NCBI GenBank assembly: GCA_959347315.1
Contig: OY365810.1
Location: 7,142,098-7,206,097 of the forward strand
Reading direction: 5' to 3'
Length of the DNA: 64,000 nt
DNA from: Bimastos eiseni
Lineage: Eukaryota > Annelida > Clitellata > Crassiclitellata > Lumbricidae
This document shows, in pieces, positions 14,701 to 27,300 of this stretch. Each line of letters opens with the position of its first letter. The stretch's first letter is position 1. The notes beneath the pieces were generated by a model. It had not been told where the DNA came from and did no database searches. It was given only the letters and a program-made list of their open reading frames with translations. The position numbers and the translations under genes are program-made.

Positions 14701-14764
14701 GAAAACAATAATACGTATATTATATCGAGAAATTGTGAAAATCAATGCAACAAATCTAAAAAAT

Positions 14765-14806
14765 CCGCCATTATCTAAACACAAAACATGCACGCGCATG
14801 CGCAGT
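14765..14806 (-). promoter_or_regulatory. Promoter-proximal NRF1-like and YY1-like sites of the CDK5RAP2-like gene
   Basis: About 65-105 bp upstream of the start codon there is a GC palindrome, GCGCATGCGCAG (14794-14805), matching the NRF1 consensus. A CCGCCATTAT element (14765-14774) has a YY1-like GCCAT core. Both are typical of TATA-less housekeeping promoters. Seen: the motifs and their position. Inferred: function. Confidence 0.45.
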
Positions 14807-15467
14807 AACGGGTCACTGCTAAAGTGAAAAGCGAAACTAATTACGTTGCGCTATTCGTTAGATTTGCGCTCTTTATAAGCAACCAGCTTTTTAATGTAAC
14901 TACTAGTAACAAATGATATCGGTTGGAGCTTGGCAGTAATGTCTAGTTTTGATTCTATGTCCATCACTGAACTCGAATTGTTGTCGCTGTGTCAGTTTCG
15001 AGTTTACGTTACCACTGCGATAACTCGCATGTCTTAGACGCGAACTAACTTTGATACTGACTCTCACTGAAGCAAAATTTAATTTCGATATGTCACTATT
15101 TCAAACTACTGGCTTTGATCGCTGATTCAAATAGGGACGATCAATCTCCAGCATTCCAGGGAAATGTTCTAAAAACTTAGAAATAGATATCCATAAGATA
15201 TATCGTGAAATTACCGTATGTTTCCTCTGTTTGTTTGGCTTTACTATACTGGCCAGCGTACGGGTCTCAATGATAATGAAATTGGTTCGGACTCAAATTT
15301 TTTTTGACCAACCCACTAGTCGGGTATAGGCCATATTTGAAACGGGTATTAGCGTTAACCCTGTCTTTTGAATACCGCCTCTGGCAGATGTCTTAACTGC
15401 TATAACGTGAACCGCGAAACTCATAATGATGTTGCGCTATCATTTTAAATTCGATATCTGTATAAAG

Positions 15468-15754
15468 CAGGGGTGTAACAAGCGGGGGGGCACCTGCCCT
15501 CCAGTTTTGAAACTGGGGGGGAGGGCAAAGCCCCCAGTTTTAGTGCTCAGTGCCCCCCAAATCTGTTCTTTTTTATGTTTATCCAATGGATTTTCAAGAA
15601 TACTTTTGTTAAGATAATTTGTGCCCACCCCCAATTTTCAAATTTCAGGGGGGGGGCAAAATTAAAAAGTGGGAGGGGCAAAAAATTTTTTGGCGCTTCG
15701 CGCAATATTTATTGAAATATGCCCCCCACTTTTCAAAACCTTGTTACCCCTCTG
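15468..15754. mobile_element. Non-autonomous hAT-like MITE with 8-bp target duplication
   Basis: A 287-bp element begins CAGGGGTGTAACAAG and ends in the near reverse complement, CTTGTTACCCCTCTG. Identical 8-bp copies of GTATAAAG flank it at 15460-15467 and 15755-15762. An 8-bp duplication with CAG...CTG ends is diagnostic of the hAT superfamily. The interior has G-run and C-run foldback blocks and no transposase. Confidence 0.8.
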
Positions 15755-17100
15755 GTATAAAGAACCAACTTATGGTGTAGAGCAAGGCTGCAAACATGTT
15801 AGTTTTTTGGTTATTTGTTGCTTTTTTAAAAAAAAACAAAAAGCGAAAAATAGCATTTTTTTCGGTTTTGGAGTTTAAAATATTTTTATTCAATTTACTA
15901 ATATTACTATTATATTGCTATAACTAATAATTATTTTGTTTTATTAAGTCAGAAATCAAGCTAAATTAATTATATAAACAGGTTGGAGGTCTTTTTCATG
16001 CTGTGTTTGATGTTTTTATAACAAAAGTGTTGTGACAACATCCAACTAAAAGCCAAAAAACAAACTTTTGATTTTAAAGTGATCTTTGGTTTTTGCACCT
16101 CTGCCGCAAAGGCTCAATCGCTCATGTAATAAAAAGTAAATTCGGTTGACTGTAATGACCAGTTTCAATTTCCTGCAGACCATCAGTAGACCTCTAATAC
16201 TGTCAACTTGTCAGACTCTTGATTTAGGCACTCTGTCTAACGATTTTTTAAAATGAAGCACCTGTTCCCGCAACTTTAGTTTTTCATGTGATTATATTAA
16301 TTTAAGTTTTAGTTTACGAATGCGACTACGATCAATTACTTGCCTGTGTCATATCACTATTATTATGCGAACAAAATTAAGAACTGAGGCAATCTTATTT
16401 CGATATCTCGTTTGTTCAAACTACTATTATGAATGCTGACTTCAATTGTAACGCTCGTCATTATAGTCAAGAGAAATATTCGAGAAACTTAGATGTAGAT
16501 TATTATCACTAATGTGTGTCCGGTAATGTTGCGCTTCATAACAGTGCTTTTGCGTCTACCTACTCTCTATGTTGACAACACACTTCTAAGGAGAACACAG
16601 TTTGCTTCTATTTTACAACAGTTAGTTGCATTTTTAATTGCATTAATTTTAAGATTGTTATTACTTATTTGTACTGTGTGTACTGTGTTCCTGACTTTAA
16701 CGTGTAATGTAAGTAAAGTCAACACATTTAAAGGCGCTGGTATAAGCTAATAAGCTATCGAGTCTCTATGAACGACCCTTGACGTCTTCCATCATGTCTA
16801 TAGCATCATATCACAGTTCTTCATGCAGCTAAACTTCAGGTTTCTCCAGTCTTCCAACAGATATAAGCATGCTAATTGTAAAATTTCTCCAAAGGATCCT
16901 GTAATGTGAAAGTTATTTATGTTGTTGATGGTGAACTGTTCAACGGTACACGTTGTACATTTATGTGGCCGTAGTCTTGTTAAGATGTTGTGAAGTGACT
17001 CAGCGATTCATTTTGAGTACATTTTAACACACACGTTAGAAACTGCAGTTAAACAGTAGTTTAGGCTGTTAAATTAAGAAACACAAAATTCAAATGAAAT

Positions 17101-17345
17101 CTAGCTTCCATTTAGGCATATTTCTTTTCATCAATCCAGCCTCCATTTAGGTATATTTCTCTTCATCAATCCAGCTTCCATTTAGGTGTATTTCTTTTCA
17201 TCAATCAAGTTTTTGCGTACGCGGCTTGTTGGCATCTGTCATATTGACATTCTCGCATCAAAGTGGTTTCTACTTATGCATGACATATCAATTCAGCTGC
17301 CATTTAAACATAATTCTTTTCATCAATCCAGCTTCCATTTAAGCT
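17101..17345. repeat. Tandem repeat, about 38-40 bp unit
   Basis: A degenerate unit containing AATCCAGCTTCCATTTAGG and TTTCTTTTCATC recurs about five times, interrupted near 17205-17290. It is intergenic, and I see no function. Confidence 0.6.
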
Positions 17346-18130
17346 ACAGTTGTTAATAAAAGGTTTTCAATTCTCTAAATTGACCATCATTTGTATGTAA
17401 ATAATTTAACAGCCTCGAAAAATTTACATTAATTTAGCTGCCTAAACTATGGTTTAACCGAAGCTGCTACTATTAATTATTTAAAAATCTGTTTGGTATC
17501 TGGGGATTTGTTGCCAGTCCCCCTAGTTTAGAAGTAAGCCTAATGTTAATAGGTGGTTAGCTTATCTTTTCTATTTGTTAATTTTTCTACTTGGGTGTCC
17601 CTTCCAGCGGGATTTAAATCCCTTTTGGTGCTGCCTTTGTGGCCTTTAATTTATTATACTGATTCTTGTACATTGAATAATGTTTGCAATGGCTACAATA
17701 AACGAACTGAATTGAAATTGGCTATGGGTGATTATTATCTTTATACATATTCCTTTTCATGTCTAATTAAAGAGCTATGGAGATGCATACAAGTTTGCCC
17801 TGAATTACCCTCTAGATTTTTTGTTTAATCAATAAACTGTTTTACATTCTTGAGCTGATAAGTATTGCTTGAAGTTCTTGACTAAATTAAAAATTGCTCT
17901 TCTCTGTGTTGTAAATTGTGTGTAGCCTAATAGAACTTCTTGGTACAATATTGAATACGGTTAAGTTTATTTTGACTCTATTTAAGCTGTGAAGTTTTCT
18001 ATGACTTTAAGCAGAAAATATGAGTCTTTTGAACTTTCCAATTTTTATACAGTAGAATGAAACTGTATTTTGATATTTCCATTCTTTTAAAGTACACACA
18101 AGTGCACACACGACTATGCAATAAAACATC

Positions 18131-18260
18131 GATGGCGCAGAGCAATTGTGAGTAAAGGACTTGCTCAAGGTCCCTAAGCAACAATCACCTGAGTGGAGAC
18201 TCAAACCCGTGCTCTCTGTATTACAGGCAAATCGCTCTAACCTATTGACCACTGTGCTCT
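18131..18260 (-). mobile_element. tRNA-derived SINE
   Basis: On the minus strand the unit starts AGCACAGTGGTCAATAGG. It has an A-box-like GGTTAGAGCG, a B-box-like GGGTTTGAGTCTCC, and the family body CTTGAGCAAGTCC. The same body is found at 51362-51578 and, decayed, at 7978-8068. It sits about 120 bp upstream of KYAT copy A exon 1. Confidence 0.6.
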
Positions 18261-18378
18261 AATACAATTACGACTAATGCCAAATTTGATTCTTGAGGGT
18301 GCTATACTGGGACTGTATTATGGAAATTGCTCTGATCTGAAGCCATTGTTTAATGCATATATTATGCAGAGGACTGAA

Positions 18379-21300
18379 ATGCTGAGACATCTGGGGAAGA
18401 TCTGGACGAGGGTTCTGAATGAAAATGCACTTAGCAAGGAATTAGTTGGTCAGAGCTATCACACAATCTGCCAAAAGCACTCAGCGCCAATGGCCCTCAT
18501 TAACATCAAGCTAAAACCCAAAATTGTAAGTTGAATAGCTAATGCTTTCTAACTATGTATTAATGGTATATATGTTTCTTGGTGTTTGGCAATTTTAAGT
18601 AGTATTTTTATAATGATTTGGTGATCCTTTTGTTTCGGAGGATATTTTCTAATTGCAGAAATTCTAGAAAAGCTGCGTTTATTTGTCTGCACCCTTTGAC
18701 AGAATGTTGCCAGTTTTATAAGTAGAATTTGCTGAGCAGAATCTGAAAAGGATCGTCTGGTATTAACTATATTGACTTTGGCTTTCTTTCAGACTCTGAT
18801 ATAATATTCTTGCTGTACTAGGTTGAATATACAGTGCTTTTCAGTATCTTTGCTAATGCTACATACAAGGCTCAGATTCATACATTGAATTGTTTTTCTT
18901 GTTGATTTCTATTCGGTAACTCCATTACTGGGGTAGTTTAACCCTTTGACGATGAGCGTGTACTAGAATGCATCGGAAAACCAATACAGCTCAATGTTTT
19001 TAAGAGCTTAAGGTGCAGATTTTTTATAAACCGTCTTCTGCTCAAGTTGTGATTCATTGCTAAAATGAAGGAATTTGTAGATTTAACATGTGCTCTGGTT
19101 CTGGGAAAGCTTTTCTATCTCTATGACTAACATTTCTTAGGTCACTTCTGTACTTAATAACATGTACAGATGTTGCATTTTATTGGTTAGAGGTCTGTTG
19201 GCTTCCTAACTCTTCTCCTAATATCATAACAATGCTTAATCTACTTTGTCAAATATTCTTCAACTCCAATACTTTGCCTGTAACTAATTGTTGATTTAAA
19301 ATCAGTCACCTGATTGACAGAAATCAGCAAAAAAATTTATTGTGAATTTTGGAATCTTCAATTGAATTACTTTTCACCAAGTTTAGTAACATGATTTTGA
19401 TGTGGTTTGCATTGCCATTATTTCATTGCGTTGCACTATATTCAGCTTAATATTATGCTTCTATCATGGGTCTTGTGGGATCCCATATAAATTCCGAAAG
19501 TCGTTTGAATTTTTATCATAGTGTTTATGGTATTGGTTGACATTTCAATTGTATTCTTTATGTAGTTTGCTTCATTTATATTAGGTAATAAATGCATGTC
19601 TGCTGTTTTGCTGGGTCTTAAAACCACCTGAGATATCTACATTGTTTGCCTAACAATAAACCTTTATTGACCTTGCATAGAAATTACTATTCAGTTATTT
19701 TGCATATGTTTATCATTGAATTAGTTTCTTCCTTAAAGCTTGTCAGGCCTAATACTCAACTCTTAACTCTCGAGCGAATTTAAGAGCAATTTGCTTCTTT
19801 TCAGACTCTTTATACAAGCAATTAAGCTGTTTCAACAGGTTTACCCCAATAATGTTTTAAGAAGGGTCTTGGTGTTGATCTTTTGCAAACTGCAATGGAG
19901 ATATTTCCTGTAAACCCTGAAATTGTTTATATTGTTACTTTGATAGCATAATACAAAATCTTTTCTGTTAGAACATTAATTATTATTAATTAAAATCTTA
20001 TGCTTATTAATTTAAAGACCATTATTGACTCAGAATTTTGGTGCCCTGGTCTTTGTGATGAATGATTAAATATTATTTATTTAAGACTATTCAGAAGCAC
20101 TGGCAAATAGATAGTGTGTAATAAGATAGAAGGCTGAATGAAAGTCTACAGTCGAATAACATTATTGCCCTAATTCTGCTATAGTAAGTAACAGCTCGAC
20201 TTGTGGTCAGAGTCCGAACTGTACCTAATCTGTGCATAGTGTATGTTTGGTCTCTTTTATAAAGTCTTGTTCTTGGTGTAGGCTTGGTCTTGTTCTTCAG
20301 TGACGGGTATGTCTTGTTAGTTGATTTGCACAGTTTTAATTTCTGTTCCTGGCTTAAACTTTGTTTTGTTTGAGTTTTCTTCTTACCAGGTGAATAATAC
20401 TGATACAATTATAGTTAATCTCTTTGTCTTAATACTTATTTGATCTTTTGGCTCATTCATTTGCATGTCAGTTTTTTTCATTATGGAAACATAATTACCC
20501 TTGAATGACAGAATTTTTAAACCTATTCTCATGTCTGCTTTTACTGAGCAGGATCTCTTATGTATTTTCACACTTTACAGCTTGTTTTGTTTCGTTTCTG
20601 CTTATGCAGTTTGAACTAACCTTCACAAAATTTTACATTTTCCTTATAAATTGGTGTATTTTCATAACTTTTTCATGTATATTTCTACAAAAAAATTATT
20701 CATTCTTATTATTGTGAGGCATGGTTAGGCAAATTTTTTTATGAAGCTTAAATATTATTATTATTAGGAATATCTAATGTAAAAAATAAATGCAATATTA
20801 TCATATTGACAAAGCTATTTTCTTTGAAATATCATATTTGGTCGACAGTCAGATGACAGTTTTATACTTCAGTCATAGATTATTTGTGGAAATATAAGTC
20901 ACTTCATTCATGGAACATTTTGACATTGGAAATTGAATTGTGTGGCTACAATTCGCCAAATGAGATAGTCATGTAGCCATGCTGAGTTAACTGATTAGTT
21001 TCTTTTATGCAAGTCACGTCATAGTATTTTATGCATGTCACATCGTAGTATTTTATGCAAGTCACATCATTGTATTTATGCAAGTCACTTCGTTATCTTC
21101 TATATTTACCATTCATCTGACCTGGTTTATTTTATTATTCTGCTGACCTGACCCTGTTCATTCTTTCTGATAGACCTTGTACAGATTGCCTCTGTCTGTA
21201 CAAACGATATACTGAGTATTCTTTCTTGCTGCTATGTTTCTCTGGTGCATGGGACCCTACCTAGCAGGAACCTTCCCCCTTCCTCCTTTAGTAAAATAAT

Positions 21301-24300
21301 GATATGATATTAAAATTGGCTTTAATTACTAAACACTAAATGTTTTATTTTGTAAATCAAGTTAGAATATTATCAAAATATATGTACTGTCTGTGAATCA
21401 TGATCAGTTGGGTTCAAAAAAGGATGGATTGATTGATATTGATTGATTGATCTTGATTGATTGATTGATTGATTGTAGGCAGTAATGGCTAACCAGAAGC
21501 ACTCGATGGCCAAGCGCTTGGAGGGAACAGAATCCAGTGTCTGGTGAGTTATACTAGCATCATATGTATAGTCAGCATTGTCTTATTACCTGACCAGTTA
21601 CCGTGTTACCTTGTGCTGTCAGTTCGGTGAACTCTAGCGATCGTCAAGATCAACTTCCTCCATTTCTTTCTTTCCAAAGTCGCGTCCCTTAATTCCTCCA
21701 GGTTCATTCCAGTTTTTTTGTGTATCTCGTCCATCCATTTTTTCCTTGGGTGGCCTCTTTTTTTCCTTCCTTCTCCACATGCCAGCATCATTTCCTTTTC
21801 CAATCCATTTGATCGCATAACATGTCCGAAGAACCCCAGCTTCCTTCTCAACGCTGTTTGTTGTAACATCTCATCATTCTCAAATCCAATCTCCTTGTGC
21901 ACCCATTCATTTGTTTTTTCTCCGTCCATGGTATTCTTTGCATCTTCCTCGATATCCACATTTCGCATGCGTTGATCTTTTTCTCTATAATCGATGTCAT
22001 TGTCCACGTGTCGCAGCCATATAATACTGTGGGAAAGATCATTGTCCTCACTACCCTGTTTTGTGTCTGCTCACGTGTTTGCCCTTCCATATCTTTTTCA
22101 GTCTGTTCGACCTAATCAGTACAGTTACATAAGTTAACCTATCACAGACTGGGATATAGCACACTCTTTGGATGTGAATTCCATGTGAGAGTTAGTTCAC
22201 CTTTTGGAAATGACCTAACTGTTGAGCAACCGAGGTTTAGTAAAAATAAAGTAATGCAAGATATACGAATGCAAGTTACTTCGGTAAGGTAAAGTTTTTT
22301 CATATTCAATTTTTCCAATAAAATATATTTTTAACTCTCCCACTGTATGTACTCATGTGGCACCAGTCTCAGGCCTGGAGAAAAGCAGAGGGCGATTCTA
22401 ATCATCTGTGTTATTGCACAATGTTGTTATACAAAAGAAATTAACCAACAAACTATTCTATCTCTCTTGTTTCTTTGCTGTTGAGGGAGGTATTGATATG
22501 ACATATAATAAATTTGTATATGTTTATATTATTTTTTACTCAATTATAATTAGCATTTCATATAAATACAATAATTACTTAAAACATATTTCTTGTTTAT
22601 GATCAAATTAATTTGTGTAAATTCACACAGAAAAATTCAGTTGGTTTGAATTCATTTGAATTTTTTAGGGTTGAATTTGGAGCACTGGCAACAGAGACAA
22701 AAGCACTGAATTTGGGACAGGTATTTATACTGCTAGATGTTGCATTAACAAAGTAAACTCTGCCACTGTTTGCAGTTTGATAGTGCCAGTCCCAAGCCTC
22801 GATAAAGGAAGAGGGCGACACTAATGATGTTTGTTATCACACAGTGTCATTAAACTGCAATTTGAACCATTAACAAAGTAAATAATGCTTTTAAGTACTT
22901 AATGTAAAAAATGTACAGTTAAAGAAATGTTTGTTAATAGCAGCACGACACAAATGACCCGTGAAAAAAAGCAAATATCAAGCCTTATACTGAACATGTA
23001 CTGCACTGGTATGATTTGAAAACTATTTGCATAAAGTAGTTAATATTCCCTATACCCCATCACTTGTCACAGAGTTCAGTTAAAGAGCTCTAACTCCTGG
23101 ATTAACTTTTCAATGATCTGACATTTAGATTTAGATTGTTACTAGTTTCCAATCCTTGTAATGAATTCTATCAGATGTGTTGTTGAAGCTGACTGTTTTG
23201 AAATTTTGAAGGGTTTTCCTGACTTCTTCCCACCGCAATATGTGATTGATTCTCTGCAGGAGACGGCGCTCAGCAAAAATCCCTTCATTCACCAGTACAC
23301 AAGGAGCTATGTAAGTCATCTCAGATCAGGAGCTTGTAAACTGTGTAAAAAAATTGATTACACTTTATGGTGTTTTTAAGAAATATGTGACATATTTTGC
23401 TCCCTGAGATTTTCTGGCCATAAATTGATCAGGTCAAGTAACGCATAGCAATGAAGGATAAAGGAAATTTGTTTCAAGAAACTGTGATAAACTTTGCAAT
23501 ATTCTTTATAGACTACCAAAAACACAATAGTTTACAGGCAGTATAAATAACAGTGTCCATTTTAAGAAAATTTGTATAGTAAAACCAACAATAATTTTCT
23601 TAGGAGGCATTCCAACAACATGAATAAAGTTCAGGTGACATGAGGCATTTAACCGCACACGCTGAATGACACGTGATTGCTACAGTCAAGATATTCCAGA
23701 TGGTATCAGGGGCTTTCACCTCCGGACGTTTCACCACTGGACGATTCACCTCTAGGGGCTTTCACCTCTAGGGGCTTTCACCTCAACTATCAAATTAAAA
23801 ACTGACGCGCAAAAATGCGATTACCATGACACTAATAAGCAAAATGTTATAGAATGTCACAGTTATTGCAATACGGCATTTCGAAGCAAGGTATGTAAAC
23901 ATTCAAATAGGCTAACGCACGAGATTTATTCTTACCCCACTGATGCGCATACAATGCGACTGTTGTGACACTAATAAGTATGTAGGCCTAGAGTAAATAG
24001 ATTTTCCACAGCTCAGTGTTTAGCAAAGCCTATATATTATAAGCATCCAATCTCAGAAGTAGCAAATCAGAGGTGAAAGCTAACCGTTGCAGAATGTCTG
24101 AGACATTTAATAATTATAATGGCTTCTCATGGACAGGAAATCGAGGTTATTGCGATTACGGAAGAGGGATAACATTTAATTCTTTCCTTAGTGTGTCTAT
24201 TTACAGTTCATTGCTTATGCTAAATAAATTTGCTTTGCATGTTATATGTTATTTATGTACAATTCAATGACAATCCCCATTGAAATTTCACTTTACATGT

Positions 24301-27300
24301 CTATAAAGTAAGCAATCCCCAGGAGGTGAAAGCCCTTAAAGGTGAATCGTCCGGTAGTGAAACGTCCGGAGGTGAAAGCCCCTGGAACCATTCCAGATCC
24401 TCAGATTGGATGACTGTATACTTGATCAGGACCCACAACAATGGGAGTCAGAACACCAATGCAGTTAGTCAAAATACATCATATCCGCATGTAACCTTTT
24501 TGTGAGAATGAGTCCTAAAGATGTAGTGTGTGAAATTTTATTTTCTGCCCACCAAAATGTGTTTGTCTGTGATCGGATTAGATGTCATTTAGTGATTTAA
24601 ATAAGACACTGAAAATAATTTAGACATATCACTGTTAAGCATTGTATTTTGCGTTTTCTGCCACAGGGTCATCCGCGTCTTGTGAAAGCTTTGTCGGACT
24701 TGCATTCAGTTCTAATGAAGCGAAAGGTCGATATGTTAAAGGAGATTCTGGTGACTGTTGGAGCGTATGGATCGCTCTTCTGTGCTCACCAAGGACTCAT
24801 TAATCCGGGAGATGAGGTCAGTCTGACTGCTGGTGAATTCAATCAACTTAGCAATAGTTGATGTTGTGAATATTAATGTCTTTTCAGTTCCTTGCGTTAG
24901 ACCTTTAAGACAAGCTGATGGTTGGCCAAATTTCATATTAGATGTTCTGCAACCAGTCCTACTTCGCTGTATGTAAATATCTCGTTTACTTAATTAAACA
25001 TATCACTTAAGGTAAGAATTAACTCTGTGTTGCATCACGGCCAGTGCAGTTGAAAGTGTATTGTGTATATAATATCGAATTGGCTAATTCGTCAGCTTCT
25101 AGCATTTCAGACGATTTTGCTTTGTCAGGTACTTAAAGTTGCTATAATATGTATCTGGATGTACCAGTATGTACATACATACGTACAGAATTACTTGTAA
25201 TTTTCGGGTGATTATCATTGAGCCATTCTTTGACTCCTGTTATAGAATTACTTGTAATTTTCAGGTGATAATCATTGAGCCATTCTTTGACTGCTATGAG
25301 CCGATGGTCAAACAAGCTGGTGGCATTCCTGTTTATGTACCGCTCAAACCAGTAAGCACTAATTCACAATTTCACATTGCATTTGATGTGCCTATCCATG
25401 GAGGGTTATGTTTCTCTGGTCATCATTAAAGATGAATTCATTGAGAATAGGAAGTGCATAAGATATTAATGGTGAAAATCACGTTAATTTCATGTGATGA
25501 ATTGTTCAGCATTATTAAAATTGTTATTTGTTCAAAGTCTCTGATTATATTCAGGATGAACCTGAATAAAACCCATGTAGTCTTTTGCTGTAATGATGAT
25601 GAGGAGTATTCTGACAGCTTTTTTTGGCCTCTACAGTAAAGCTAGACAGATACATGAAGTACCTCTGCAGAGGAATTGTATTTACTTTACAGCTTAAAGC
25701 TAATATTGAGCTAGTAATGTTGTTGCTATCTGTAGACAAAGGAGGCAAAAATCTTGTCTAGTGCTGACTGGAAATTTGACCGTGATGAACTTGCAAGCAA
25801 GTTTAACCCAAAGACAAAAGCCATTATAGTCAACAACCCAAATAACCCCTTAGGAAAGGTAAGAATTGACTCAATCAGTTGCATTGCAACATAATGTGAT
25901 TACCCCTGTAATGTGATTAAATTAGCTAGTTAGTTATGATTTCTAATACTTTAAGACAAGTTGATGGTTGGCCAAATTTCATATTTCATATTTCATTTAA
26001 CTGGTTTTAATATATATTCATTGTCTCAAAGTGACTTAACAGTGGGTAAAAAGTTTGGAAAAATTCAGAAACAGTGCAGTTTTTTATGCTTTCATGTGAT
26101 ACTGCATGTTGTTGTGATAACACAAGAGGATATATAGAGTGATACCAATGTGTAATATAGAAGTTATACAGAAAATGAAATAAACGAAAAAATCAAACTT
26201 CACGTTTCTCGTGTTATTTGTTTTGTACTAACTAATTAGCTCAATGTACGTATTACCTCATGGTAGATCACTAGAGTTAGTAATTGTAGTTGGTGTGATA
26301 AACACTAAAACAAGGTGTGGCACAAAGCCTGATATTGCACTCTGGGCAATAGTATCTGGTTGCCTTTAAAAGCTTTTTACCATCCGGATAAGGTTGACTG
26401 CAACAAACTTTGCGTCTTCGAGTAAGTGCAGGTTTAAATGGATTTGCTGGTATATACATTGGAAAATGTCTGGCAATAAGATGAAGTGGATTACCGGCAT
26501 GAAGTGATGGCATACCTCGTCGTTTAGGTTTCGAAATATGATAACCTTCCAGCAGTCAACTTGATCAGGAATTATACATGGTTTAGTCTGGATGCATCAT
26601 CATTCTTCATGCATAAAATGTAGCTGTTCAGACTGTTTAGCCTCCCTGTGCTATATAATAATATATGATTGGCAACGCTTACCAGCAGTACGAAATGTTA
26701 ATTCTGGTTCCACGGTTCATAGATGACTTTTATACCCGAGAACACGAGATAACTCGGGTGCACCAGGGGGAGGGGTCCGGGATATATTTAATTTGAGGAT
26801 CACGGTAAGGGGGTTGATTGCCTAGTGATAGATTGAACTTGAATTGCGATCAAACAGACCTGCAATTGTTTTCAAGTATGTCCCTGAGCAGTCTGTTGTG
26901 GTGTGGTGATTTTAACTGGATGTTCTGTGATGTACTGGTTCTGGGACTTGATTTGTTGATCCGCCTTTAACTCTGAATACTTTATGGGATATGTAAGCTT
27001 AAAAATGCATTTGAGACTGCATTCAACTTTTAATTGTGAATAATTTATAAAATCCAGCTACACATTATGCAATCTTATGAGTCTGTTATTTAGATTTAAA
27101 GTTTGCATAAGTCTTGCACAGGAAGATGATGTTTACAATCTATTCATTGAAATTAAAGTACATTTTATTGCTTGTGTAAGATTGATGCTGTTGAGCATCT
27201 ATCTTACACAAGCAATAAAAGTTAATTGTTTAATTTTTAAAGTTAATTGTTTAACTTTAGTTAATTGTTTTGGTTTGATGAATTTGATGAAGATTATTAT

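Larger units (their letters stand above)
14701..18378. other. Divergent intergenic region between CDK5RAP2-like and KYAT copy A
   Basis: About 3.7 kb separates the two head-to-head genes. It holds the NRF1/YY1-like sites near 14.8 kb, a complete hAT-like MITE (15468-15754), an AT-rich stretch (15.8-17.0 kb), a 38-40-bp tandem repeat (17101-17345), and a tRNA-like SINE on the minus strand (18131-18260) just before KYAT exon 1. I see no convincing coding exon. Short open frames here, such as a hydrophobic one near 16.5-16.75 kb, lack splice context or family similarity. Confidence 0.6.

Noticed and set aside
16514..16750. Hydrophobic 78-codon plus-strand frame
   Set aside because: AT-rich composition gives Leu/Ile-rich frames by chance. 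There are no splice signals or homologous motifs.
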